64,000 nucleotides of DNA from Senimuribacter intestinalis (GTDB lineage: Bacteria > Bacillota > Clostridia > Peptostreptococcales > Anaerovoracaceae). Below are positions 34,820 to 41,520 of the stretch, piece after piece. The notes under the pieces are model-generated. The model saw only the letters and a program-made list of their open reading frames with translations. It was not told where the DNA came from and made no database searches. Location: the NCBI GenBank assembly GCA_943192975.1, contig CALPCJ010000009.1, positions 62,001 through 126,000 of the forward strand. The letters run 5' to 3'. The translations under genes were made by a program, and so were the position numbers. The first letter of the stretch is position 1. Each line of letters starts with the position of its first letter.

Positions 34820-34880
34820 AACACATATCAAATAAGCGTAGCGATCCAGCACCATAGCTATGGTACGCTATATTTGTGTA
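34820..34880. repeat. Cruciform-like inverted repeat
   Basis: Imperfect outer arms ACACATATCAAATAAGCGTA and TACGCTATATTTGTGT enclose a 12-bp palindrome CCATAGCTATGG. It sits between the promoter repeat and the T-box promoter; could be a terminator relic or a protein-binding site. Confidence 0.4.
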
Positions 34881-34937
34881 ATTTTTTATGGCACGCCGCT
34901 GCCGAATACGGCTGCCGAGGAAAAAGGAGAAATCCCC

Positions 34938-34966
34938 TTGACGAGACTTCATCTTTGTGTTAGTAT
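34938..34966 (+). promoter_or_regulatory. Promoter of the T-box/trpS transcript
   Basis: TTGACG (34938-34943), 17-bp spacer, TAGTAT (34961-34966), just upstream of the T-box leader. Confidence 0.65.
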
Positions 34967-34972
34967 TTTCTA

Positions 34973-35265
34973 TAACAAATTTTATAAGAAACAAACCGTT
35001 GACCGAGAGTAGTAGCAGGCAGAAGCTGTCTACAGAGAGCTGCAGGTGGTGAGATTGCAGTGATATGCATGTCGTGTGAATGGACTTGGGAGGGCAACCT
35101 GAATCGCCTTTATCATTTAGGCGTAGTATGGAAGACGGGTTCGACCGTTATATCGAAGGACATATGATAGTATGTTCAGAGTGCGCCTATCCGTGAGGAT
35201 AAGCGAATTAGGGTGGTATCGCAGAAGCTGCAGCTTTTGTCCCTATCGGGGCGAAAGCTTTTTTG
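34973..35265 (+). promoter_or_regulatory. Tryptophan-specific T-box leader
   Basis: Contains the stem I motif GAGAGTA, the specifier region GTGTGAA-TGG-ACTTGGGAGGG (UGG codon at 35081-35083, i.e. Trp), the T-box core AGGGTGGTATCGC (35210-35222; A-to-T change at the usual ACCGCG) and a terminator AGCTTTTGTCCC/GGGGCGAAAGCT with six T at 35232-35264. Uncharged tRNA-Trp would prevent termination and raise expression of trpS 800 bp downstream. Confidence 0.93.
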
Positions 35266-35320
35266 TTTGTCCAAAGTCTTTCTCCCCTTCCAAAACACGA
35301 AGAAAGATGAGGTACAAAAC

Positions 35321-36021
35321 ATGAAAATGAATGACACACAGTTTAGGTTGATGAAACAGCAGCTCCGCTGCGTAACCACTTTTTCCGGCAATCTCTATCA
35401 GAAAAAATATAAGGACATCGACATTGACATTATGACATTTATGGACTGACCGAAATTTACGGTCCGGGAATCGGCATCAACTGCAGCAGAGAAACTCCTA
35501 TGCACTACTGGGACGATTATCTCTACATCGAAATCATTGATCCACAGACTGGCAAGAACGTACCTGGCAGCGAAACCGGTGAAATCGTCATCACTACCCT
35601 TCGCAAAGAAGGCGCACCGCTGATTCGTTACAGAACCCACGACCTTTCAAGAATTGTACCGGAAAGCTGCAGCTGCGGCTTGAAATTTCCGAGAATTGAC
35701 CGTATAATAGGAAGAAGTGATGATATGGTAAAAGTCAAGGGCGTCAATATTTATCCCGGTCAGGTAGAAGATATCCTGCGGGACATCCATGGCGTCAGCA
35801 GCGAATACCAGATTTCCATCGACCACATAAACGGCAAAGATGTCCTCACCCTCTCTGTTGAAACGGAAGAAGGAATTGACACTGCCGCCGCTGAAAGCTC
35901 CATTGGTTCTGCCTTTAAGACAAAGGTCGGACTGGCGATTGAGCCAAAGGCCGTTGCTGTAGGCAGCCTGCCCCGCAGCGAAAAAAAAACAACGAGAATT
36001 TTTGATTACAGGAATAACTAA
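35321..36021 (+). pseudogene. Phenylacetate-CoA ligase remnant (paaK-like)
   Basis: A ribosome site and ATG at 35321 open an N-terminal piece (MNDTQFRLMKQQLRCVTTFS...) that stops at 35449. From about 35430, in another frame, a second piece resumes at DIYGLTEIYGPGIG and runs to the normal PaaK C-terminus (RYRTHDLSRIV..., GRSDDMVKVKGVNIYPGQVE, RSEKKTTRI). PaaK is about 430 residues; roughly 200 central residues including the ATP-binding loop are missing, so the enzyme is dead. Short GACATT repeats at the junction (35417-35440) may mark the deletion. It lies between the Trp T-box and trpS. Confidence 0.85.
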
Positions 36022-36057
36022 TATTCCATACACATGAATAAAACGGAGGTTTATAAC

Positions 36058-37038
36058 ATGAAACGAGTATTTTCCGGCGTACAGCCGACCGGCAACATTC
36101 ACCTTGGCAACTATCTGGGCGCTCTGCGTCAATTTGTTGAATTGCAGGACGATCATGAATGTATTTACTGCATCGTGGACATGCACGCAATTACCGTTCC
36201 GCAGGATCCAAAGGAACTGAAAGAACATATCCTGGACGTTGCCGCGCTTTATATCGCAGTCGGCATCGATCCAAAAAAATCCATCATTTTCGTGCAGTCC
36301 GATGTTTCTGGACATGCGGAGTTATCATGGGTTCTGACCTGCAATTCCTATACCGGCGAACTTTCCCGCATGACACAGTTTAAGGCAAAAAGCAAGAACA
36401 AGGAATCCGCACCGGCAGGGCTTTTCACCTACCCGCTCCTGATGGCTGCCGATATCCTGCTCTACGATGTTGACGTCGTGCCTGTAGGCAATGACCAGAA
36501 GCAGCACATTGAACTAACTCGCGATATCGCCATCAGAATCAACAATACCAAGAAAAAAACCTTCGTCGTACCGGAAGGTCGCTACATGAAAGAAGGCGCC
36601 CGCATCATGGCACTGGACGATCCGACCCAGAAAATGAGCAAATCCGCAGAAAATGTTCACAGCAGAATTTCCCTGCTGGATGATCCTGCTAAAATCAAGA
36701 AATCCATCATGAAAGCGACCACTGACTCAGAAGGCGTAGTGCGCTTTGATCCAGAAACAAAGCCTGGCATCAGCAATCTGATGAACATCTATTCTGTACT
36801 GTCCGGCAAAGCTTTAGACGAAATCGAAAAGACCTACGAAGGCAAAGGTTACGGTGATTTCAAGAAAGACCTGGTGGAAATCGTGGTCGATGCTTTAGCA
36901 CCGATTAAAGCCAGATACGAAGAAATCCGTTATTCAGAGGAACTGATTGAAATCCTAAAAGATGGCGCAGAAAGAGCTAAGGCAATTGCAAATCCTGTAA
37001 TGCAGAGAGTCAAAGACAACTTCGGTCTGGGACTTTAA
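36058..37038 (+). CDS. trpS: Tryptophanyl-tRNA synthetase
   Basis: Class I synthetase of 326 residues that charges tRNA-Trp. HIGH-like motif PTGNIHLGNYLGAL, the DMHA block, PVGNDQKQHIELTRDIA and KMSKS (DPTQKMSKSAEN). The ATG at 36058 follows GGAGG with 8-nt spacing; an in-frame ATG at 36034 lacks one. Transcribed through the T-box leader and the paaK remnant. A clear terminator follows. Confidence 0.97.
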   Translation: MKRVFSGVQPTGNIHLGNYLGALRQFVELQDDHECIYCIVDMHAITVPQDPKELKEHILDVAALYIAVGIDPKKSIIFVQSDVSGHAELSWVLTCNSYTGELSRMTQFKAKSKNKESAPAGLFTYPLLMAADILLYDVDVVPVGNDQKQHIELTRDIAIRINNTKKKTFVVPEGRYMKEGARIMALDDPTQKMSKSAENVHSRISLLDDPAKIKKSIMKATTDSEGVVRFDPETKPGISNLMNIYSVLSGKALDEIEKTYEGKGYGDFKKDLVEIVVDALAPIKARYEEIRYSEELIEILKDGAERAKAIANPVMQRVKDNFGLGL

Positions 37039-37042
37039 TAAA

Positions 37043-37088
37043 AAAAGTTGTGCAGGAGGCGTTTTCCGTTTCAATGCACAACTTTTTT
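37043..37088 (+). terminator. Terminator after trpS
   Basis: Arms AAAAGTTGTGCA / TGCACAACTTTT with a 20-nt loop and a T run, 5 bp after the stop codon. It may also serve the convergent ABC operon. Confidence 0.88.
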
Positions 37089-37121
37089 CTTGCTGCTTTA
37101 CCCTGGTGTTCAAACCACATA

Positions 37122-37919
37122 TCACGATCCACTGGACTGATAGCTTCGCACACCAAACCGCCATAAAAGCCACGCCGGCGCCATAAACCAGCATGCCAGA
37201 AGCGGCACAAATACAAAGAATCTCGAGGTTTCCTGTCCAATCAAATAGAGAAACGGATAATACTGCACCAGCGCATAGGGAATCACAAAAGTCGTAATCT
37301 GCAATATCTTTTTTCCGTAAACACCCATGGGATATTTCCCGTATTCTCTGGCACCGTCAATAAAAATATTCATAAACTCCAGTCCTTCCAAGGTAAAAAA
37401 ACTGAATGCCGCATAGATCAGAAACATGGCTGAAAATACCACAATACCACCTACAAGCATATTGACAATGGTAAGAACCTTTGTAATATCCCACGAAACG
37501 CCACCAGCTGAAATCCCATATACGAACATCACTACTGCCTGCAGCATCCTTCCCATACGCGTCAGTTCAAATTCACTTCCAAGCACCTGCAAGACTTCAC
37601 TTTGCGGTCTAACCAGAACACGATCAAACTCCCCCGTTCGTACCATATCTGGAAACATATCAAAGCCTCTGGCGACCATTTCTGCCAAAGAAAACTCAAG
37701 CAGCAAAATAGAAAAGCACAAAAGCACCTGACTGTATGTAAAGCCTTCCACCGCTGAAAATCTTTTAAACATAAAAAGGATTCCCAAAAAAACGTTAAAA
37801 GATACCAAGAACTGCCCCACAGCTGTAAGGAGAAATGATGCCTTGTACTGCATGGCTGAGCGCACGCTGATGGACACATAATGCCCGTAAAGCCTGACTG
37901 CTTTTTTTATTTTCTTCAT
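37122..37919 (-). CDS. ABC-2 type exporter permease (DUF990-like), subunit 2
   Basis: 265-residue membrane protein with six helices, of the ABC2_membrane_6/DUF990 group (FTYSQVLLCFSILLLEFSLAEMVARGFDMFPDMVRTGEFDRVLVRP is the family block). The ATG at 37919 follows GGAGGGTGATAACG. Pairs with the permease encoded just upstream to form a heterodimeric channel driven by the ATPase at 38741-39529. Substrate unknown. Confidence 0.82.
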   Translation of the reverse strand: MKKIKKAVRLYGHYVSISVRSAMQYKASFLLTAVGQFLVSFNVFLGILFMFKRFSAVEGFTYSQVLLCFSILLLEFSLAEMVARGFDMFPDMVRTGEFDRVLVRPQSEVLQVLGSEFELTRMGRMLQAVVMFVYGISAGGVSWDITKVLTIVNMLVGGIVVFSAMFLIYAAFSFFTLEGLEFMNIFIDGAREYGKYPMGVYGKKILQITTFVIPYALVQYYPFLYLIGQETSRFFVFVPLLACWFMAPAWLLWRFGVRSYQSSGS

Positions 37920-37924
37920 CGTTA

Positions 37925-38728
37925 TCACCCTCCCTGCACCACGGCACTTTTTTCTGCCTTTCTGCACAAAATCTTTCCCATCAAGGTAATTACAACCAGC
38001 CAAAAGATCTGAAGACTGATAGCCTGTACCAGTTCAGTGCCATTAAGGCTTCCGCTGTAAATCCTCAGAGGAACGTTTTGCATAGCTGCAAAAGGTAGCA
38101 TCTCCAGCACCTTCGCCAACTTCTCTGGAAAAAACGGAATGGGAATAATTGCACCGGCAAGAAAATCTATGGCAGAAGTAAAAACCATGCGAACATCTCG
38201 AGGCGATATGGTAAAAAAAGCAAGAACATAAATCAGCATACATACCGATACGGTCACTGCAAGTCCTAATACCATCGCTGCCAGAAACAACATAAAATAC
38301 GGCAAACTGGCTGGCATGCACAGCCCGTAAGGCGCAGGCACAAATACCGCAATCAGCAAAATAGGAAAACACCGCAAAACTGCCCGCGACAGCCGATTTG
38401 CAACGCTTCTTGCAAACCACATATTATAGATGTCAACAGGTCTTGCCAATTCATAGGCAAGATTTCCCTTTCTGATTGCCTCAAAGATTTCCCCTTCTAA
38501 CATCCAGACCGCAAAAAAAGCGAGAAACGCCTGCTGCAGCCACACATAGGAAATCGTCGCAGAGAGTGACATGGGAAAAGCTGCAGCGTCTGCCTCGTAA
38601 AAAGCGCTGAAAATCATAACTTCCATGAGTCCCCAAAAGAACTGGGTACAGACGCCTGCCAGGGCTGCTGCACGGTACTGCATACCCATGACAAAGCGCA
38701 GTCTGAAAAAAGATAAATACTTTTTCAT
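37925..38728 (-). CDS. ABC-2 type exporter permease (DUF990-like), subunit 1
   Basis: 267-residue six-helix membrane protein (MKKYLSFFRLRFVMGMQYRAAALAG start; EIFEAIRKGNLAYELARPVDIY block). Same family as the next gene, with which it keeps the charged 'R-x-G-x-L/F-x-x-x-L-x-R-P' motif. 5 bp separate the two. Part of a three-gene exporter. Confidence 0.82.
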   Translation of the reverse strand: MKKYLSFFRLRFVMGMQYRAAALAGVCTQFFWGLMEVMIFSAFYEADAAAFPMSLSATISYVWLQQAFLAFFAVWMLEGEIFEAIRKGNLAYELARPVDIYNMWFARSVANRLSRAVLRCFPILLIAVFVPAPYGLCMPASLPYFMLFLAAMVLGLAVTVSVCMLIYVLAFFTISPRDVRMVFTSAIDFLAGAIIPIPFFPEKLAKVLEMLPFAAMQNVPLRIYSGSLNGTELVQAISLQIFWLVVITLMGKILCRKAEKSAVVQGG

Positions 38729-38740
38729 CTTATCACCGCC

Positions 38741-39529
38741 TTAAATATCATAGGCGTGATACAGCTGTGCAATGGTTTCGTCAATGTTAGCATTCCCTTT
38801 TTGGATATCTGCTAGGATTCCATCCATTAGGATTTTCCCCTTGCCGATGAGAATAATCCTTCCTGCTAAGGCCTCGATGTCCTGCATATCGTGGGTTGTC
38901 AAAATCACTGTCGTGCCATGCTCTTTATTCTGCCGTTTTATAAAATCTCTGACCTCCAGTTTTGACACAGCGTCAAGTCCGATAGTCGGTTCATCCAGAA
39001 ACAATATACGAGGTCTGTGCAGAAGGGAGGCTGCAATCTCACAGCGCATCCGCTGCCCCAAAGAAAGCTGCCTTACCGGAGATCGCAAAAGCTGCGACAG
39101 ATCTAAAAGTTCCGTCAGTTCTTCAAGACTCTGTTTATATGTTACGGCAGGAATGTCATAAATATCTTTCAGCAGAGAAAAAGAATCGATAACCGGCACG
39201 TCCCACCAGAGCTGTGAACGCTGTCCAAAAACAACGCCAATTTCGCGCACATGATCAATCCGATTCCGATACGGTACTCTACCGTCAACCAAAACCTTTC
39301 CACTGTCCGGCGTCAAAATACCACTGAGAATCTTAATGGTAGAACTTTTTCCTGCTCCATTTGGGCCGATATAGCCGACCATCTCCCCATCTGCTATAGT
39401 AAAATTGACATCATCCAGGGCATGCACTGTTTCATATTCTCTGCGAAAAAGCGCCTTGCAGGCTTCCTTCAAACCTGCGTTTCTTCGGGCAATCCGGTAG
39501 GTCTTGCTCACATGTTCCATAGTAATCAT
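38741..39529 (-). CDS. ABC transporter ATP-binding protein
   Basis: 262-residue ATPase. Walker A GYIGPNGAGKSSTIKIL, Q-loop VFGQRSQLWWD, signature QLSLGQRMRCEIAASLL, Walker B ILFLDEPTIGLD and the H-loop TTHDMQD. The FGQRSQLWWD Q-loop is characteristic of the group paired with DUF990 permeases. Start ATG 39529 follows AAGGAGTGTGCG. First gene of the exporter operon, with a consensus promoter just upstream. Confidence 0.92.
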   Translation of the reverse strand: MITMEHVSKTYRIARRNAGLKEACKALFRREYETVHALDDVNFTIADGEMVGYIGPNGAGKSSTIKILSGILTPDSGKVLVDGRVPYRNRIDHVREIGVVFGQRSQLWWDVPVIDSFSLLKDIYDIPAVTYKQSLEELTELLDLSQLLRSPVRQLSLGQRMRCEIAASLLHRPRILFLDEPTIGLDAVSKLEVRDFIKRQNKEHGTTVILTTHDMQDIEALAGRIILIGKGKILMDGILADIQKGNANIDETIAQLYHAYDI

Positions 39530-39571
39530 CGCACACTCCTTCCTGCTTCAATACAAAAACGTAGGATTATG

Positions 39572-39600
39572 ATTATACCAAGGATAGTGATATCTGTCAA
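39572..39600 (-). promoter_or_regulatory. Consensus promoter of the ABC exporter operon
   Basis: Minus strand: TTGACA (39600-39595), 17-bp spacer ending TGG, TATAAT (39577-39572). Perfect -35 and -10 hexamers. Confidence 0.85.
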
Positions 39601-39776
39601 TTAAAACTATTCTCGTAAATATCAAGGAACACTGTCACAAATCTTGCCTGCGCCTTTTCTTCTTCTGTTCCAGAAGTCACCTGCCAGCCATAGGCTTTAT
39701 ATAGCTGATAAGTGAAGCTTGTTAGCGGTGGCAACGAAAATTCATCACGAATTTTTGCAATACCTGCAAGTACTGT
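39597..39776 (-). other. Open C-terminal-like fragment without a start codon
   Basis: A frame encoding 59 protein-like residues (..LAGIAKIRDEFSLPPL... to ..FLDIYENSFN) ends at a TGA inside the exporter promoter. No start codon or ribosome site is present and the tRNA terminator lies directly upstream, so it may be the tail of a host gene truncated by past rearrangement next to the prophage. Not recognised. Confidence 0.3.
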
Positions 39777-39782
39777 ACAGAT

Positions 39783-39809
39783 AAAAAAAACAGACAGCTT
39801 TCGCTGTCC
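39783..39809 (-). terminator. Terminator of the disrupted tRNA gene
   Basis: Minus strand: GGACAGC-GAAA-GCTGTC then GTTTTTTTT, 5 nt after the CCA end of the tRNA fragment. Confidence 0.88.
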
Positions 39810-39813
39810 ATTT

Positions 39814-39863
39814 TGGTGCGCCAGACAGGAATCGAACCTGCGGCCTTCACATTCGGAGTGTCA
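39814..39863 (-). other. Prophage attachment site: 3' half of tRNA-Arg(CCG)
   Basis: On the minus strand this reads as the anticodon loop CTCCGAA (anticodon CCG), 3' anticodon strand TGTGA, variable loop, T-arm GCAGGTTCGATTCCTGT, acceptor CTGGCGC, A and CCA. The 5' half (acceptor, D-arm) is missing and pairing of the anticodon stem breaks at TGACA, so only the 3' half is real. This is the displaced host copy left when a phage integrates into a tRNA 3' end; the complete tRNA should lie at the other end of the prophage, beyond 64 kb. The 153 bp up to the amidase gene holds no gene that I can support. Confidence 0.8.
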
Positions 39864-40016
39864 AGCTGTTTGTCTAAATTTCAACGTTTATATGGCTTGG
39901 GTGCAACATGGGTGCACGGTCGATGTGAAGGTCCGATAGGTCATAGCCCTGTTTTTCACGGTTAGATTTTTGCATGAATTCAATATCACGAACAGTATAA
40001 ATATGATAATTTGTTT

Positions 40017-40592
40017 TTATTTATATTTCTCCCAATACTTAATCAGTGCCCTGGCGGTCGCCTTGCCGTAAGCCTCTAGCTCTTTCTTCGTGTCAAAGCC
40101 TTTCCGGTCGGCCTTGTTATCAATAAAGCCGTATTCCACCAGCACCGGCACGCCTACACCTTTGAGGAAGTACAGGTCATTGGTGTACTTAACGCCCCTG
40201 GTATTCTGCCCTTCCTTTTTCAGTTCTGCGATAATCAGGTCAGCCAGCGTTTTTCCGAGGCGGCTCTTTGTCACGGCACCCTTCCATACCCAGACTTCGT
40301 CACCGTCGCCGCCGCCGGCATTAAAGTGCCCGTCAACGGACACTACTCTGTAGCCTTTCGCTTTGTACCTTGCCATGTCGGCAACGTGCGCCGCAAGTGA
40401 CATGCCGCTACCGTCCTTTTCCGGGTATGCAACTTTGTATGTACGCCCCTTGTGCGCCAGCAGTTCTTTATAGCAAGCTGCCATCACAACTCTTGCCATG
40501 TCAGCTTCTACAAATTTACCACTAACAGCACCGGGGTCGCTGCCGCCGTGCCCTGCAGATAAGTAAAATAAAATCGGTTTCTTTGCCATCAT
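40017..40592 (-). CDS. Phage endolysin, N-acetylmuramoyl-L-alanine amidase
   Basis: Amidase_3-type zinc hydrolase of 191 residues that cuts the glycan-peptide bond of peptidoglycan. Zinc ligands: LSAGHGGSDPGAV (His), KFVEADMAR (Glu), SVDGHFNAGG (His); catalytic Glu in VLVEYGFIDNKADR. No separate cell-wall binding domain and no signal peptide, so release depends on the holin. Start at 40592 (or the adjacent ATG 40589) follows GGAGG. Last gene before the attachment site. Confidence 0.93.
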   Translation of the reverse strand: MMAKKPILFYLSAGHGGSDPGAVSGKFVEADMARVVMAACYKELLAHKGRTYKVAYPEKDGSGMSLAAHVADMARYKAKGYRVVSVDGHFNAGGGDGDEVWVWKGAVTKSRLGKTLADLIIAELKKEGQNTRGVKYTNDLYFLKGVGVPVLVEYGFIDNKADRKGFDTKKELEAYGKATARALIKYWEKYK

Positions 40593-40637
40593 ATACCTCC
40601 AAATAAAAGCCCTGCGCACGGCAGGGCAAATTGACTA

Positions 40638-40666
40638 TTGCATAATCTCTTTTTTCGTGGTATATT
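40638..40666 (+). promoter_or_regulatory. Promoter of the candidate antitoxin RNA
   Basis: Plus strand: TTGCAT (40638-40643), 17-bp spacer ending TGG, TATATT (40661-40666), an extended -10 promoter. It points opposite to all other phage late genes. Confidence 0.65.
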
Positions 40667-40672
40667 GGAGTC

Positions 40673-40760
40673 AAGAGGAAACCGGAAAAAACGGTTAACC
40701 ATGTTAGCTAAAAATAGCCGCCTAGGTCGCTAAACTATCGGCGGTTATTTTATTTCTTTC
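40673..40760 (+). ncRNA. Candidate antisense antitoxin RNA
   Basis: Short predicted transcript beginning near GTCAAGAGGA, with a 5' hairpin (AACCG/CGGTT) and ending at the shared hairpin 40716-40746 plus a T-rich tail. It is complementary to the 3' end of the small toxin gene on the other strand over about 50 nt. No protein frame with a ribosome site. Ends are estimates from promoter and terminator. Confidence 0.55.
40716..40746. terminator. Bidirectional terminator shared by toxin mRNA and antisense RNA
   Basis: Arms AGCCGCC (40716-40722) and GGCGGTT (40740-40746), with T-rich tails on both sides (TTATTTTATTTC on plus, TATTTTTAGC on minus). Confidence 0.6.
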
Positions 40761-40813
40761 ACAATTCTGTAAAGAATCAGCAGATAAACTACATCAAATA
40801 TGTACTCTGTCAT
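40745..40813 (-). CDS. Small hydrophobic peptide, candidate type I toxin (22 aa)
   Basis: ATG at 40813 preceded by GGAAGGTGATAGC. Encodes 22 residues: MTEYIF, a hydrophobic core (VVYLLILY) and a basic end (RIVKEIK), the size and character of membrane-acting type I toxins of prophages. The Shine-Dalgarno GGAAGGT (40826-40820) is complementary to ACCTTCC upstream in the same mRNA (40863-40857), with an inner stem CCAAAAC/GTTTTGG, so translation should be blocked in the full-length mRNA. A convergent RNA overlaps the 3' end. Located between holin and amidase, as type I modules are in some clostridial prophages. Toxicity is inference. Confidence 0.6.
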   Translation of the reverse strand: MTEYIFDVVYLLILYRIVKEIK

Positions 40814-40819
40814 GCTATC

Positions 40820-40863
40820 ACCTTCCTTGAAATCCAAAACCCCTTTCGAGTTTTGGGGAAGGT
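40820..40863 (-). promoter_or_regulatory. Hairpin sequestering the toxin ribosome-binding site
   Basis: In the minus-strand mRNA, ACCTTCC pairs with GGAAGGT (7 bp) around an inner stem CCAAAAC/GTTTTGG. The Shine-Dalgarno is buried in the outer stem. Confidence 0.65.
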
Positions 40864-40899
40864 CAACCGCTTTCTTAGTTCGTCCTCTTGACTATATGT

Positions 40900-40908
40900 A
40901 TTATACCA
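40900..40908 (-). promoter_or_regulatory. Extended -10 promoter of the toxin gene
   Basis: TGGTATAAT on the minus strand; the -35 (TTATCC at 17 bp) is weak. The predicted start lies at AGTCAAGAGGA (40893-40883), an 11-mer also found at the start of the antisense RNA (40669-40679, plus strand). Confidence 0.65.
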
Positions 40909-40934
40909 CGCCTTGTTCCTGCGGATAAGGTTGT

Positions 40935-41129
40935 TTATTTTTCGTCAACTTCCGGCAGTCCTGCCACGCTGGTAAGCATCGACAGAATTCCGGCTAAAAC
41001 TGCAGCTGACACCGTTACCTGCCAGCTGACATCTGTTAGTACCACGCTCGTCCCGATCATAGCAATAGCTGCCTGCGCCATTGTCTTAATTGCTCTGATT
41101 CCTGCTGCTTTAAGCCATTTCTTACTCAT
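40935..41129 (-). CDS. Phage holin (r1t-like)
   Basis: 64-residue protein with a basic N-terminus (MSKKWLKAAGIRAIKT) and two hydrophobic segments (AAIAMIGTSVVLTDV and VTVSAAVLAGILSMLTSVAGL) separated by a short turn, ending acidic (LPEVDEK). This is the layout of r1t-type holins. It would form membrane lesions that release the amidase encoded nearby. Start follows GGAGGTAGAAA. Confidence 0.88.
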   Translation of the reverse strand: MSKKWLKAAGIRAIKTMAQAAIAMIGTSVVLTDVSWQVTVSAAVLAGILSMLTSVAGLPEVDEK

Positions 41130-41139
41130 TTTCTACCTC

Positions 41140-41412
41140 CTAATGTTCTTTATGCTCCATATACTCTATTTCTTTTTTATTTTCATCGATTCGTTTCCAA
41201 GCTGTCTTCATATCTCGTTCCAGCACTGCGGTTCGTTCGATGAGATTATTATGCTTGTCCTGCTTTTCCTCAAGACGCTGGATATCTTTTCTGACTTCAG
41301 CTAGCGCCGCATCAACCTTAATGTCCTGCGCTCTTTGCTGTTTACTGGACACTATCAGCTGGACAACAATCAATCCTGCTGCGGTAATTGCTGCTGTCAT
41401 AATTTCTGTCAT
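41140..41412 (-). CDS. Small membrane-anchored coiled-coil phage protein
   Basis: 90 residues: an N-terminal membrane helix (TAAITAAGLIVVQLIVS) followed by a charged coiled coil (KVDAALAEVRKDIQRLEEKQDK...). Similar size and position to XhlA/BhlA-type lysis accessory proteins, although the membrane helix is N-terminal here. Starts after AAGGAGGTACAT and ends 10 bp before the holin gene. Confidence 0.75.
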   Translation of the reverse strand: MTEIMTAAITAAGLIVVQLIVSSKQQRAQDIKVDAALAEVRKDIQRLEEKQDKHNNLIERTAVLERDMKTAWKRIDENKKEIEYMEHKEH

Positions 41413-41451
41413 ATGTACCTCCTTGTTTATAGCTATTTAGCCTGCTGGCTA

Positions 41452-41520
41452 CTATTTGATTTCTGCGGTAATCGCCACTTCTTCACTTTGTGTATTATCC
41501 TTCTGAATAATATATTCCAT
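41452..41520 (-). CDS. Possible 22-aa phage peptide
   Basis: A short frame starting MEYIIQKDNTQSEEVA and ending ITAEIK overlaps the last 26 bp of the Asp-box gene. The composition looks protein-like but the ribosome site is weak (GGGTAG far upstream). Could be translationally coupled, like other tiny genes after tail fibres. Confidence 0.3.
   Translation of the reverse strand: MEYIIQKDNTQSEEVAITAEIK

Noticed and set aside
34505..34857. Repetitive frames on both strands with 31-residue repeats
   Set aside because: They arise from the 93-bp tandem repeat staying in frame; they lack ribosome sites and overlap the promoter and start of the pentapeptide gene.
35500..36021. Intact small AMP-binding C-terminal protein
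   Set aside because: The frame begins in the middle of PaaK and is preceded in another frame by the PaaK N-terminus with its own ribosome site, so it is better read as a deletion-bearing pseudogene.
39712..39939. Plus-strand frame containing 'ARQESNLRPS'
   Set aside because: This is the well-known spurious translation of the antisense of a tRNA T-arm and acceptor; the region is the tRNA-Arg fragment at the attachment site.
39880..39978. Possible 33-aa integrase C-terminal tail between amidase and attachment site
   Set aside because: A short frame (MQKSNREKQGYDLSD...) exists but has no ribosome site and no catalytic integrase motif.
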